64,000 bases of DNA from Pseudomonas sp. Bc-h (GTDB taxonomy: Bacteria; Pseudomonadota; Gammaproteobacteria; Pseudomonadales; Pseudomonadaceae): the NCBI RefSeq assembly GCF_002080045.1, contig NZ_MUIN01000002.1, positions 311,251 through 375,250 of the forward strand, read 5' to 3'. The stretch's first letter is position 1, and every line of letters begins with the position of its first letter. A model generated the notes under the pieces. That model searched no databases. It saw only the letters and a program-made list of their open reading frames with translations, and was not told the DNA's origin. Shown here piece after piece: positions 8,903-17,835 of this stretch. A program made the position numbers and the translations under genes.

Positions 8903-9502
8903 ATGAGCTACGCAATTATCGGCTTCGGCAAAATCGGCCAGGCCCTGGCAAAGGCGTTTGCCCGCAAAGGCATCAACGTAGCCGTGGCAGCCACTCGCAG
9001 TCCAGATAGCCTTGCAGCCGATGCGGCCGCTATTGGCCCTACGATCATTCCAAAAACGCTGACCGACGCCGTCAGCGCGGACATCATCTTTCTTGCCGTA
9101 CGTTTTGAGTCCCACCTGGATGTCGCGAAGGCGCTGCCAACCTGGAAGGGAAAGACCGTCATTGATGTGACCAATGCATACGGCGTATCGCCTGAAGAGT
9201 TGGGTGGTGAGCCCTCGTCCAAGGCCGTCGCTCGGGCGTTTACAGGCGCAAGATTGGTCAAGGGCTTCAATCATTTGGGCTCAAATGTCCTTGAACAGGA
9301 TCCGACTGTGCAGGGTGGTAGAAGAGTCGTCTTTTTAGCCAGCGACGATGACGCTGCCGCAGAGGAAATCGGTTCACTTGCAGAAGCTCTTGGTTTCGCA
9401 CCGATCAACCTGGGAGGACTTTCGGCGGGTGGGCTGCTTGTGCAAGCGCGGGGCAATAGCTGGGGCCCGTTGATCTTCAAGGATCTGGTCAACCAAAACT
9501 GA
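8903..9502 (+). CDS. NADPH-dependent F420-reductase-like dinucleotide-binding protein
   Basis: A 199-residue Rossmann protein of the F420-dependent NADP oxidoreductase family. GFGKIG at 7-12 is the dinucleotide motif, followed by AATRSPDSL (a phosphate-binding region suited to NADP), IIFLAVRF, VIDVTNAYG and the family segment KGFNHLGSNVL. In bacteria without F420 these proteins are generally NADP(H)-binding reductases of unknown substrate. The start is supported by AAAGGAAA six bases upstream. It follows the truncated SDR by 62 bases in the same direction. Confidence 0.82.
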   Translation: MSYAIIGFGKIGQALAKAFARKGINVAVAATRSPDSLAADAAAIGPTIIPKTLTDAVSADIIFLAVRFESHLDVAKALPTWKGKTVIDVTNAYGVSPEELGGEPSSKAVARAFTGARLVKGFNHLGSNVLEQDPTVQGGRRVVFLASDDDAAAEEIGSLAEALGFAPINLGGLSAGGLLVQARGNSWGPLIFKDLVNQN

Positions 9503-9874
9503 GCAATGGATTCGATTCTGCTCGTGAGGAATACGATCGACAGCAGTTGATAAATGACCTCAGCGTCGCGATTGACTGCTGTCGGCCAGATAGACAATCG
9601 TGACGCGGAGATTTCGAGGTTTATTCGTCAGAACGAAGTGACGGCATTCGCTTGCCGTCTGCTCATTTGTTTCCCTACGGAAGATACACCCGCCCTCACG
9701 GAATAGTGCCTTCACATATTTGATGACCTGTGCCGGGCTGCGCTCTATTGTTGGAAGAGCTTCGAGCCTGGGCGCACGTACGGGCGCTAATCGTGCTCCG
9801 TGTCCAACATCACAATGGTTAAGCAGCATGGGAGCGGTAGCGAATCTAGCGCAGAACATTTGACGGGACGGCAC
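9503..9874. other. Stretch of about 370 bases without a clear gene
   Basis: This is the convergent spacer between the F420-reductase-like gene and the AraC gene. A minus-strand frame 9560-9874 (104 residues) is open, and parts of it (PRNLRVTIVYLADS) look protein-like. It has no good ribosome binding site or recognised family. It may be the remnant of a lost gene. No clear hairpin terminator was found. Confidence 0.35.
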
Positions 9875-9900
9875 TCACGCGCCACGAAACTCGCTGGGCG

Positions 9901-10818
9901 TCACGCCCACCTCGCGACGAAATACTGGGAGAAGTGACTGGGGCTTGAGTAGCCGACCTCCAGCCCAACATCGATGATACTAAGCCGTGTCTCCAGCAAC
10001 AGGTGTCGTGCGCGAACCATGCGCATGCGGATGAAGTACTGAGAAGGCGACAATCCCGTTGCGCGCTTGAACATGCGGCTGAAGTGGTACTCACTCAGCT
10101 CGGCAAGCTTGGCCAGCTTTGCCAGGCTGAATTGAACACCCAGCTGCGCGTTCATGGCGTCAGTGACTTTGCGCAGCTTGTAGGCCTGTAACGCATTGAC
10201 TCGACGCCCAGGCTGAATGTCGGCGACATAGCTGCGCACGAGATGCACTGCCAACGCTTGTGCCAGCGAACGAATGAACAGCGCGCTGGGCAAGCGCTCC
10301 TCGCCCCATTCAGTACGCAATTGCTCCATGACGAACGCAACCCGCCCGTCCCGTGCACCTGAAACATCGCGTAAGCGCAGTGGCCCTGCGTGCTGCCCCA
10401 GCAGCTCTCTCGAAGCTTGCTCGATCAGCGGTAATCCCAGATACAGGTGCATGACTTCGAACGTATCGTCCCCGTGAGTCTGCCAGCGCATCTCATACGG
10501 CTCCTCGGAGCTGGTTAGAAAAAAATCGCCAGCACTGACCTCTACCGCTTTCCACTCCCCGCCCGGTACGCGCTCCTCTACCCTCGCCGCCCCCGCCAGA
10601 ACCAGGACGAGCAGCGGTTCCACAACGGCAGGTACGAGAATGGGCGCAATCACGCTGCGGTGGCTGAACAGTTGAATCGCAATGTCCCTGATCTCCGGGT
10701 GCGGTGATAACACCTGCAACTGGCCTGGCAGGTAGTCACGCATCGACTCCCCTGTGATGCGCAAATCCTTGAAGGATGTCGACATCTGTTCCAGGGACAC
10801 TCGCCCGCTATTTGCCAT
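9901..10818 (-). CDS. AraC family regulator with a C-terminal frameshift
   Basis: An AraC-type activator: an N-terminal cupin-like sensing region (AAR VEERVPGGEWKAVEV and the DFFLTSSEEPYEMRW segment) and a C-terminal double helix-turn-helix (FSLAKLAKLAELSEYHFSRMFKRATGLSPSQYF). The start at 10818 follows a near-perfect AAGGAGG. The protein ends SHFSQ-YFVARWA. If one base is restored after the Gln codon, the other frame reads FRREVGVTPSEFRGA to a stop at 9875, which is the usual AraC ending. A one-base deletion has therefore replaced about 16 terminal residues by 7. The last helix of the second HTH is affected, so activity is uncertain. It is divergent from an SDR. Confidence 0.8.
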   Translation of the reverse strand: MANSGRVSLEQMSTSFKDLRITGESMRDYLPGQLQVLSPHPEIRDIAIQLFSHRSVIAPILVPAVVEPLLVLVLAGAARVEERVPGGEWKAVEVSAGDFFLTSSEEPYEMRWQTHGDDTFEVMHLYLGLPLIEQASRELLGQHAGPLRLRDVSGARDGRVAFVMEQLRTEWGEERLPSALFIRSLAQALAVHLVRSYVADIQPGRRVNALQAYKLRKVTDAMNAQLGVQFSLAKLAKLAELSEYHFSRMFKRATGLSPSQYFIRMRMVRARHLLLETRLSIIDVGLEVGYSSPSHFSQYFVARWA

Positions 10819-11011
10819 TAACACCTCCTTTCCATATTCGGCGGGCAAAGCCAAACCTGCTTCCACATTGGGCGCAGGACCCCGACAGCGTAGGCAATCT
10901 CCCGAAAGCGGGCTTCGGCTCGCTACGAGACAGTAGGCCCCTCGCCGATGACTGCGCATTACTGGCGCCGACACGGCTTTTCCCTACTGAATCACAACAC
11001 TGGAGAACATC

Positions 11012-11776
11012 ATGACCGGTTTCAAGAACAGAACACCAAACGAAGTGGCAGGTAAAGTCGCTCTAGTCACTGGCGCGGCCAGTGGGATTGGCAAGGCCAT
11101 CGCGCTGCTGCTGCATGCCCGAGGGGCCAAGGTCATCGCCGAAGATATCAACCCTGACGTGAAGGCGCTGGCCCGCCCTGGACTGGTACCGCTGGTGGCC
11201 GACATCACTGAGGACGGTGCCGCCGAGCGTGCGGTGGCATTGGCCGTTGAGCATTTCGGCCGGCTGGACATCCTGGTCAACAACGCGGGCATCATCATCA
11301 ACAAGCTGGTGATTGACATGACCCGCGAGGACTGGGAACGCATTCAGACGGTCAATGCCACGGCGGCATTCCTGCATAGCCGCGAAGCGGTCAAAGCGAT
11401 GATCCCTAACAAATCCGGTTCGATCGTCAACATCGCGTCCTATGCGTCGTACTTCGCCTTTCCAACCATTGCCGCCTACACCGCATCAAAAGGCGCGCTT
11501 GCTCAACTGACGCGCACTCTCGCACTTGAGGTCATTGGCCACGGCATCCGCGTCAATGCTGTTGGTGTGGGGGATGTAGTCACAAACATCCTCAACAATG
11601 TGGTCGACGATGGCCCCGCATTCCTCGCCACACATGGCGAAGCAGCTCCGATCGGCCGCGCCGCACAACCGGAAAAAATCGCTGAGGTGGTCGCCTTCAT
11701 CGCCTCCGATCGTGCCAGCTTCTTGGTAGGTTCGGTTGTCATGGCGGATGGCGGCATGACCGTCACGGCTGGCTGA
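11012..11776 (+). CDS. Short-chain dehydrogenase/reductase
   Basis: A 254-residue classical SDR with TGAASGIG at 20-27, NNAG at 90-93, a Ser-containing IASYAS segment near 141-146, and the catalytic Y156-T-A-S-K160. The C-terminus (ASFLVGSVVMADGGMTVTAG) is typical of the 3-oxoacyl-ACP-reductase-like group. The start has a weak GGAG about 11 bases upstream (CACTGGAGAACATC). It is divergent from the AraC regulator, which is its likely controller, and the regulator's frameshift may leave this gene unregulated. The substrate is unknown. Confidence 0.87.
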   Translation: MTGFKNRTPNEVAGKVALVTGAASGIGKAIALLLHARGAKVIAEDINPDVKALARPGLVPLVADITEDGAAERAVALAVEHFGRLDILVNNAGIIINKLVIDMTREDWERIQTVNATAAFLHSREAVKAMIPNKSGSIVNIASYASYFAFPTIAAYTASKGALAQLTRTLALEVIGHGIRVNAVGVGDVVTNILNNVVDDGPAFLATHGEAAPIGRAAQPEKIAEVVAFIASDRASFLVGSVVMADGGMTVTAG

Positions 11777-12033
11777 GCCACCGCGGGACGGAGTCGCCTG
11801 GCACTACTCCGCTCGGCTACGTACAACGGATGCAAACACAGGCCACGGCAGCTGGAACGAATTCCGCGCCGCGTCAGCAACGGCGCGTTGCAAGCCTACG
11901 GGTATGCCGGAGGCCATCGAATCGATAACGTCCGCCGAGTGCCTTTGGTGCCGGTGCGGTGCCTGGGGGGCAATCGGCGGCAGTGCTGGGTTGCAGGCTG
12001 GCAACTTGGCGAAATAGACCATCAGGAATCAAC

Positions 12034-12237
12034 ATGGACACTCTAGCGCTAAAACAAACCGCCGCGGAACTGCGGAGGCAACCTGAAATTTATAAAGAAA
12101 AAGAACCGGCAGCACGAGCCCTATACGCAGAGGTGGAAGATCTGATATCTGCCGCTGAGCGTGGAGAAATCAATACCGAGATTGAAGCGAGAGATATGCC
12201 AGGCCATCGGATTATTAATGAATCTGGTGGAAGATAA
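12034..12237 (+). CDS. Small hypothetical protein, possibly with an altered C-terminus
   Basis: A 67-residue, highly charged helical protein beginning MDTLALKQTAAELRRQ and containing EKEPAARALYAEVEDLISAAERGEI. The composition looks like a genuine small protein and AGGAA lies about 8 bases before the ATG. No family is recognised. The last residues (NESGGR) and the stop lie inside a 48-bp block that resembles the 3' end of the DUF1206 gene at 30 kb, so the original C-terminus has probably been replaced. Confidence 0.5.
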   Translation: MDTLALKQTAAELRRQPEIYKEKEPAARALYAEVEDLISAAERGEINTEIEARDMPGHRIINESGGR

Positions 12238-12270
12238 ATATGGAAGTGCCAGGGGCACCGTGAGCGTAGG
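12223..12270 (+). pseudogene. Remnant of a DUF1206 gene 3' end
   Basis: This 48-base block matches 30211-30258, the end of the DUF1206 gene, at 41 of 48 positions without gaps by my hand alignment. In the equivalent frame it reads WWKINMEVPGAP-stop against WRKINMEVPGMPRA-stop. Nothing upstream matches, so only the tail of a homologous gene is left. Confidence 0.6.
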
Positions 12271-12318
12271 AAGTAGCCTTAGTGGCTATCCACTTCTCGG
12301 ACGAGAGCTGGGTGTTCC

Positions 12319-13125
12319 TTACCTGCCAAAGGGGCTAATAGGCATGCTCTCTTCCTCATCGTGCTGCTGGGAAAGAAATTTGCGGATTAGTTCGGCGGTT
12401 CGCTTCGCGGCCGTGACCAGGAAAAAATGCCCCTCGCCCGCCAGGACGTGCACTTCGGCGCGGCGGATGGTACGGCGCAGTATACGAGCGTTGTAGGCCC
12501 GTACTAACGTATCGCGGTCTCCGGTAAGGATCAGCGTGCGTTGGCGCAGACGAGAGAGCCGCAGCAAGCTCGTCCAGCCGACCAAGGCGCTAAGCTGGTG
12601 GTAATAAGTCCGTGGATTAGCGGTGAGCATGCCTTTCACCACACCGAAACGCAGCAAGGCTTGTATCGAATTACGCGAGCCCTCTTTCGCGCGCGATGTA
12701 GGGCCTTTCCCTTTCCCAAAAAAATCAAGGATGTCTGCAGGCTTTACCAGCACGACTGGGCCGGCTGACGTAGCCGCGAGGATCAAACGACGCACCATCT
12801 TCGGGTAACGCAGGGCGAATTCTTGCGCAAGTGCACCGCCCCAACTAACCCCGAACACATCGACTTGGTCAAACCCCAATTGCTTGAGCATCTCGGCGAT
12901 CAAATCGGCATGGCGCGGTAAACGCATGGGCCACCGAGGCATTTGTGAGTCGCCAACTCCGGGCACGTCCAACGTGATCGTTGTGTAGTCCGCGAGTCCG
13001 TCGCGCAGGGCGTTGAAGGTGCGGATCAAACCCCCAAGGCCGTTGAGTAAAAGCAAAGGCGAACCTTGACCGCTGATTGAAACGTTTACCTGAATATCCC
13101 TGATGGTAAGCCTATGCGTCTTCAT
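12319..13125 (-). CDS. Alpha/beta hydrolase resembling PHA depolymerase
   Basis: A 268-residue alpha/beta hydrolase close in layout to the intracellular polyhydroxyalkanoate depolymerase PhaZ of pseudomonads: SPLLLLNGLGG with the oxyanion region, LDVPGVGDSQMP, the nucleophile elbow FGVSWGGALAQEFA, LTGDRDTLV for the acid, and GEGHFF for the histidine. PhaZ releases hydroxyacids from storage granules, but no other PHA gene is near, so a hydrolase acting on another ester or lactone is equally possible. The ATG at 13125 was chosen because GGGAGG precedes it; the frame extends further upstream without family sequence. Confidence 0.8.
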   Translation of the reverse strand: MKTHRLTIRDIQVNVSISGQGSPLLLLNGLGGLIRTFNALRDGLADYTTITLDVPGVGDSQMPRWPMRLPRHADLIAEMLKQLGFDQVDVFGVSWGGALAQEFALRYPKMVRRLILAATSAGPVVLVKPADILDFFGKGKGPTSRAKEGSRNSIQALLRFGVVKGMLTANPRTYYHQLSALVGWTSLLRLSRLRQRTLILTGDRDTLVRAYNARILRRTIRRAEVHVLAGEGHFFLVTAAKRTAELIRKFLSQQHDEEESMPISPFGR

Positions 13126-13342
13126 GATTCCTCCCTTCGTCTCGTAATGCCCGTTCAGCACTGGACAACTGTCGTGCCCAGCGGTGTATGAAGGTTCAAA
13201 GACAACCCTTATCTGTTTCTGATCGCAAGGGCAGCCGACGGGAGCACGCTAGCGTCTGGCAAAGCTCTGTGCTGCAGTCTCGGCGGAAGCGCTCGATAGG
13301 TCTCTTCGGCGACGACACGTCCAACAAAGCTCTCCAATGGCA

Positions 13343-13456
13343 TTAGCTGAAAAGTGTATTCCAGCCCTGCAGCTTCATAGAGAGTGTCGAGCCAGAAGAG
13401 AGGTGCAGACGGGCCGCTGGCGATTTACTGCGTGCAGTGGATGGGAAAGTTTTCAT
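13343..13456 (-). CDS. Small unknown reading frame after ligD, possibly frameshifted
   Basis: A 37-residue frame (MKTFPSTARSKSPAARL...) starts 11 bases after the ligD stop, and the AGGAG before it overlaps the ligD stop codon, as expected for a coupled gene. A second minus-strand frame through the same bases and on to 13209 looks more protein-like (FWLDTLYEAAGLEY, MPLESFVGRVV, EETYRALPPRLQ). One gene may therefore be split by a frameshift between the two. No family is recognised. Confidence 0.3.
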   Translation of the reverse strand: MKTFPSTARSKSPAARLHLSSGSTLSMKLQGWNTLFS

Positions 13457-13467
13457 GATCTGCTCTC

Positions 13468-16278
13468 CTAACGTAATGCAAGCATTTCGCGCATTTCTTC
13501 GGTTATTTGCTGAGCAGTGCCCGCGTAGTCGGCCCAAGGGTCGTCTGCTCCCAACTCGGTAAGTCGCTCGTGCAGGTTATGAACGTTCCACACGTCGGCG
13601 CCTTTAAGCTCAAGGATCTCTTCACGGTAAATCGGCACCGAAACCGCCAAGCCTGGCCGCGCTCTGGCTGAATAGGCATTGACCGTCGTAGCGCCCTTAC
13701 TGTTTCGTAAATAATCAACGAAGATCCTGCCTACTCGATTCTTGGGGCCGAGAACCGCAACAAACCTTTGAGGAATAAGCTTGGCCATGTATTTGACGAT
13801 GGCTTGGCTGAAAGCTTTGACGTCGTCCCAGGAACCGCCAGGCGTGAGCGGGACAACCAGATGTATCCCTTTACCTCCGCTGGTTTTCAGAAATGCCTTG
13901 AGCCCTAACTCGTCGAGTACGGTTAGCGTCAGTTGAGTCGCTTCAACCATGCTTTTCCAAGGCAGCGCAGGATCCGGGTCCGTGTCAAGGACAAACCTGT
14001 CAGGGAGATTCAAGTCTGCCGTTGTGGCGTTCCACGAATGGAGTTCGACCGTGCTCAGCTGCACGGCACCGACCAATGCTTCGGCATTGTTGATCACCAT
14101 CGCGGCTTTACCCGCTTCTGCTTTCGGTATCGCTGTGATGCCGGGGATCGAAAGCTTGTCGGCATTCTTCTGAAAGAACAGTTCGCCACCAATACCTTCG
14201 GGTGCGCGAACCAGCGCCACTGGACGATCTGCAAGATGAGGGAGTAACCAAGGAGACACCTGCGCGTAGTACTGTGCAAGTTGCATCTTCGTGGTGCTGC
14301 TCGATGCGTCAATGATTCGATCAGGATGAGTAATGCGGATGCGACTCTGATCAGCCCCCTTCTTTGGCGCCTTCTCGCTTGAAGATGACTTTCGCGTGTT
14401 CGTCTTGGGTGCCGGCTGGGCTTTTTCTTCAGTGATTTCCCTGGTTGGCTTATCTGCGCGAAGCCCACGAAAAACCGCATGCCGCACTACCCCATCCTTG
14501 GTCATCTCTGCGTATGAAACCTCGGCAAGCAGGTTTGGTTCCAGCCAGTGAATGCCTCGGGCATCGGAGCCGGTCGGTGGGTTTTCAACAGGACAGGCAT
14601 TGGTTTGCAGTGGGCGCAGCTGGGCCAGGATGGTCTTCAGAGTGGCCTCGGTAAAACCCGTGCCGACCTTGCCTGCGAACCTCAGCTCGCCACCGTCTTC
14701 GTTATTCAACCCAAGGAGCAAGGCGCCAAACCCACTCCGGCTGCCTTTGGGATCGCTGTACCCCACCACCACAAACTCATGTCGCTTCGAACACTTGAGT
14801 TTGATCCAGTCATCGCTGCGGCGCGAGACGTAAGGGCTGCCCGCCCTCTTGCCTATCAGTCCCTCCATCTGCATTGAGCAGGCGCTGTTCAATAAGGCGT
14901 CGGGAGACTCTTCAAAGTCATCCGAGAAACGCAACATGGAGTCGGTGTTCTCCGCCAGCAGCTGACGAAGCGCATCGCGACGGGCTTCAACCGGCACCTC
15001 GCGCAAATCGAAACCGTTGAGGTACGGTAGGTCAAACAGGTAATAAACAATGCCTGCGCTTTTCCCTGCATCGAATGCGTTTTGTAGAAGCTGGAAGTCA
15101 GGCACTCCGTTGTCATCAGGTATGACGATCTCACCATCGAGCCAAGCCGTCTCCAATCTCAACGTTGAAAGTGCTTTTGCTTGATGGGGCAGCTTTAATG
15201 TCCAGTCATGCCCGTTGCGAGTGAAAAGCTTCACTTCGCCATGATCGATCCTGGCGAGTAGGCGATACCCGTCAAACTTGATTTCGTAACGCCAATCGTC
15301 GCTCTGAGGAGATGTTTCCACCAGCGTTGCAAGCTCCGGTGAAAGCTTGTCGAACAGCTCAGCACGTTGACCTTGCTGTGCCTTCTTAGCCGCACGTGAT
15401 ACCGACGTCGGCGACTTGCCAGGCTTCTTCGCTTTGCCCTTTCCTCTCTGCTTCGCAATGATCGTTCGATCACTGAGCACGCTGTTTGGGAGATCCTCAA
15501 CGATGTCGTATTCGGCCTCAGGCCGGGCACTCGAGTCCTGATGTTTGATCAAGAACCATTGTTCCTGCTTGCCGGGGATGTGGGTTCTCACCAGGTTCCA
15601 TTGCCCGGCAAGTTTCTCTCCCTGGAGCTCGAATTTCAGACGGCCTTTTTGATAGCCCACAATCGGGTCGCCGATAGGCGTCCAGATACCACGATCCCAG
15701 ACGATGACTTCCCCGGCACCATAATGCCCTTCCGGAATCGTCCCCTCGAACGTTGCGTAATCGAGTGGATGATCTTCGACATGAACCGCCAGTCGTTTCA
15801 CCTTCGGATCCAGACACGGCCCCTTCGGAATCGCCCAGCTCTTCAGCGTACCTTCGAGTTCAAGCCTGAAATCGTAATGAAGGCGGGTCGCATCATGTTT
15901 TTGCACACAATATTGCAGCGCTTGGGCTTCTCGCTTTGCCCGGCCTTTGCCTGTCTTGGGGTTAGCCATACCCGTCGGTTCGGGGCTCGCATCGAAATCA
16001 CGCATACGATTGTATTTTTCGAGCTCCGTGCGCCCCTGCGACTCAGAGTCAACGACACTCGCTTCGCTCGGTCGTGCCAGCGAATGGATCAAATCATCCA
16101 GTGGCAGATTTTGTCCATCAGCCTGAACTTGCATAGCCTGGATGCAGAGCGTACGCCGAAGATCTTCCAATGAAGCGCCCGCCTCTACCGCATCGTTTTC
16201 TGTCACACCTTTAACCGTCTCCAACACATCCGGATGAGTGCTCATGAAGACACAAATCGCCAACGTCTCGTCGTCCAT
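13468..16278 (-). CDS. ligD: DNA ligase D (LigD) with N-terminal extension
   Basis: LigD is the multidomain enzyme of bacterial non-homologous end joining. About 936 residues from the chosen ATG. The 3'-phosphoesterase domain covers roughly 120-245 (KHDATRLHYDFRLELEG, PLDYATFEGTIPEGHYG). The ATP-dependent ligase domain follows, with EIKFDGYR carrying the adenylated Lys near 334, then an OB fold. The primase-polymerase domain is C-terminal (ITHPDRII, FVLDTDPDPALPW with two metal-binding Asp, TSGGKGIHLVVPL). Homologues usually begin near the segment that here reads EKYNRMRDFDASPEP. The 80 or so residues before it are extra and unrecognised. GGAG before 16278 supports that start, but an internal start cannot be excluded. 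No Ku gene is in the window. Confidence 0.93.
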   Translation of the reverse strand: MDDETLAICVFMSTHPDVLETVKGVTENDAVEAGASLEDLRRTLCIQAMQVQADGQNLPLDDLIHSLARPSEASVVDSESQGRTELEKYNRMRDFDASPEPTGMANPKTGKGRAKREAQALQYCVQKHDATRLHYDFRLELEGTLKSWAIPKGPCLDPKVKRLAVHVEDHPLDYATFEGTIPEGHYGAGEVIVWDRGIWTPIGDPIVGYQKGRLKFELQGEKLAGQWNLVRTHIPGKQEQWFLIKHQDSSARPEAEYDIVEDLPNSVLSDRTIIAKQRGKGKAKKPGKSPTSVSRAAKKAQQGQRAELFDKLSPELATLVETSPQSDDWRYEIKFDGYRLLARIDHGEVKLFTRNGHDWTLKLPHQAKALSTLRLETAWLDGEIVIPDDNGVPDFQLLQNAFDAGKSAGIVYYLFDLPYLNGFDLREVPVEARRDALRQLLAENTDSMLRFSDDFEESPDALLNSACSMQMEGLIGKRAGSPYVSRRSDDWIKLKCSKRHEFVVVGYSDPKGSRSGFGALLLGLNNEDGGELRFAGKVGTGFTEATLKTILAQLRPLQTNACPVENPPTGSDARGIHWLEPNLLAEVSYAEMTKDGVVRHAVFRGLRADKPTREITEEKAQPAPKTNTRKSSSSEKAPKKGADQSRIRITHPDRIIDASSSTTKMQLAQYYAQVSPWLLPHLADRPVALVRAPEGIGGELFFQKNADKLSIPGITAIPKAEAGKAAMVINNAEALVGAVQLSTVELHSWNATTADLNLPDRFVLDTDPDPALPWKSMVEATQLTLTVLDELGLKAFLKTSGGKGIHLVVPLTPGGSWDDVKAFSQAIVKYMAKLIPQRFVAVLGPKNRVGRIFVDYLRNSKGATTVNAYSARARPGLAVSVPIYREEILELKGADVWNVHNLHERLTELGADDPWADYAGTAQQITEEMREMLALR

Positions 16279-16487
16279 TTCCGCGCTCCAATGCAGTTCA
16301 TGAACAGTTGAGATGCCAGGAGAGGATGAGTTCCAACCTTCGTCGGCACTGAGTTGATGTAAGACGTGTGGCGCTGACGCAAGCGCGGCAATACCTCTGG
16401 ATATCGGTCGCAGGTGTAAATTCGGTAAGCCGCATGGCGGCACCGCTCATGTGACCTCATCGCAGGCAAAGGGCACGTCATTCAGCG

Positions 16488-16790
16488 TCACGTTTCCTTT
16501 GACGAACTCCGAGCCCTTTGAAGGCCAGAACGCCCCCCAGGCATAGCCAAGGGCTTGCGGTCACACGTTTTTATAGGATCGATACGGGCCGTCGCAATAG
16601 ACGACACATGCCCCATCTCGCTGAGTTCTTTGCACCAGCGCTTGTGAGCCTCATCCTGCCAATCCCACGCTGCCTCCCAGACGCCCTTCCCAACCCTTCG
16701 CTGTTTGGCTAACTCACAGATACATCGCAGCGACATCCGCAGATCATCTGTGGCTTCTATAAGATTGGATGCCTTTGAACGATTTGACAT
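16488..16790 (-). CDS. Hypothetical protein
   Basis: A 100-residue frame with a charged, Trp/Cys-rich middle (LRMSLRCICELAKQRRVG, WEAAWDWQDEAHKRW). The first two thirds look protein-like; the tail does not and may be read-through after loss of the original stop. A GGAG is present about 14 bases before the ATG, which is far. No family is recognised. It lies upstream of ligD on the same strand among other small genes. Confidence 0.4.
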   Translation of the reverse strand: MSNRSKASNLIEATDDLRMSLRCICELAKQRRVGKGVWEAAWDWQDEAHKRWCKELSEMGHVSSIATARIDPIKTCDRKPLAMPGGRSGLQRARSSSKET

Positions 16791-16927
16791 GACTCATGCG
16801 CTCCAATGCACGTTTCCCAAGCCGATGCCCGATGAATTGCGTTTGGCACTTGTCCTGCAGACGCCAGGACAGCCCAACACGGGCGAGGCCGGGTTTCATC
16901 CTGGGTGAAAAACTGCCAACTGAATGA

Positions 16928-17137
16928 TCACGACGATTTTTTGAAATCGAGTGAGTTTGTAGCTTCATCAATCTCATCGATAGCCTGAGCGACGGCAGGC
17001 GAAACGTTGCTGGGAACGATCATCAGCAACTCTATAGCCCTATCGCGAAGCTCATCGATATCTACGTATAAGCTGCGCGCAGCGCAAAGTACCGCTTCTA
17101 GCGCTATCGAGAGCGCCAGCTCCCTACTTTCGCTCAT
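16928..17137 (-). CDS. Small hypothetical helical protein
   Basis: A 69-residue acidic protein starting MSESRELALSIALEAVL and continuing with ARSLYVDIDELRDRAIELLM and AVAQAIDEIDEATNSL, which suggests two or three amphipathic helices. GGGAGG before the ATG is strong and sets the start. I do not recognise a family. It belongs to the run of small genes between ligD and the heat-shock gene. Confidence 0.65.
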   Translation of the reverse strand: MSESRELALSIALEAVLCAARSLYVDIDELRDRAIELLMIVPSNVSPAVAQAIDEIDEATNSLDFKKSS

Positions 17138-17340
17138 AACGATCCCTCCCTGTGGAGCGGTTAGCCTAGCCTGCATTCGTCCGCAGGTCGGTGTACGAAC
17201 GAGCCAGCTCCGGATGTTTGCTGTTCCTTTATCAAGGGCTCGACTCATGTCGCGCTGCGCCGCGGGGTATGGATAGGTCAGCCTTGACCATCGTGCAAGT
17301 TTTTACCGTCGAGCGGTCAGCCGGTTGGGCGGTGACGCGC

Positions 17341-17835
17341 TCAGATATTTCTCAGTGCACCTTCTTGCGAAACGCTATTGGCGAAGCAGCGTTGAGCATC
17401 CGGATCGTCAGCGTCCGAAACGAGGGTGGCTGCTGGTCGGCCAGGCGGCGAAAAAATATTGATTATGTGCGTTTCCTTAGCCTCGATTTCGATACGCGTC
17501 CCGTCCTCCAGATATAACGCTTGATCGGAATACTTCCCAGCGAGCTGTTGATGGTACGGGGGTGCGCTTAGGCACGTGCGCACGCCTCCGTCGGAGAAAA
17601 TCTCGACGAACAGCTCTCCACCGGCATGCGGGCCCGCCCACAGCCCTTCAAGCGCCTTAGGAGGAGCGCTCGCTGAAATAGCATCGTAGTCCACAAGCGA
17701 CAAATCACGGTCAGCCATACAACCTGACACCCACACAACGCTGCACACTAGCATCGCGGCTAGAGCCTTGTTTGGCGCAAGCTGTCCCGCTGCCCTTTCG
17801 GTAGTTTTGACGCACGCGAATACATTGCAATTCAT
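17341..17835 (-). CDS. Putative lipoprotein of unknown function
   Basis: A 164-residue protein whose N-terminus has a hydrophobic stretch ending in VWVSGC (Cys 39), which fits a lipobox, so it is probably anchored in a membrane facing the periplasm. The mature part contains ALEGLWAGPHAGGELFVEIFSDGGVRTC and EDGTRIEIEAKE, which suggests a small beta-rich domain. The start is uncertain: 17835 gives a long region before the signal, and a Met nearer the hydrophobic core would give a more usual signal. No family is recognised. Confidence 0.55.
   Translation of the reverse strand: MNCNVFACVKTTERAAGQLAPNKALAAMLVCSVVWVSGCMADRDLSLVDYDAISASAPPKALEGLWAGPHAGGELFVEIFSDGGVRTCLSAPPYHQQLAGKYSDQALYLEDGTRIEIEAKETHIINIFSPPGRPAATLVSDADDPDAQRCFANSVSQEGALRNI

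Noticed and set aside
12319..13125. Naming this hydrolase as PhaZ
   Set aside because: The nucleophile-elbow region resembles PhaZ, but no other PHA gene is present and the sequence alone does not separate it from related hydrolases; kept as PhaZ-like.
16283..16810. 13-base GCGCTCCAATGCA at 16283-16295 and 16798-16810
   Set aside because: Found next to two start regions, but only 13 bases match and flanks differ; not enough for a repeat or operator claim.
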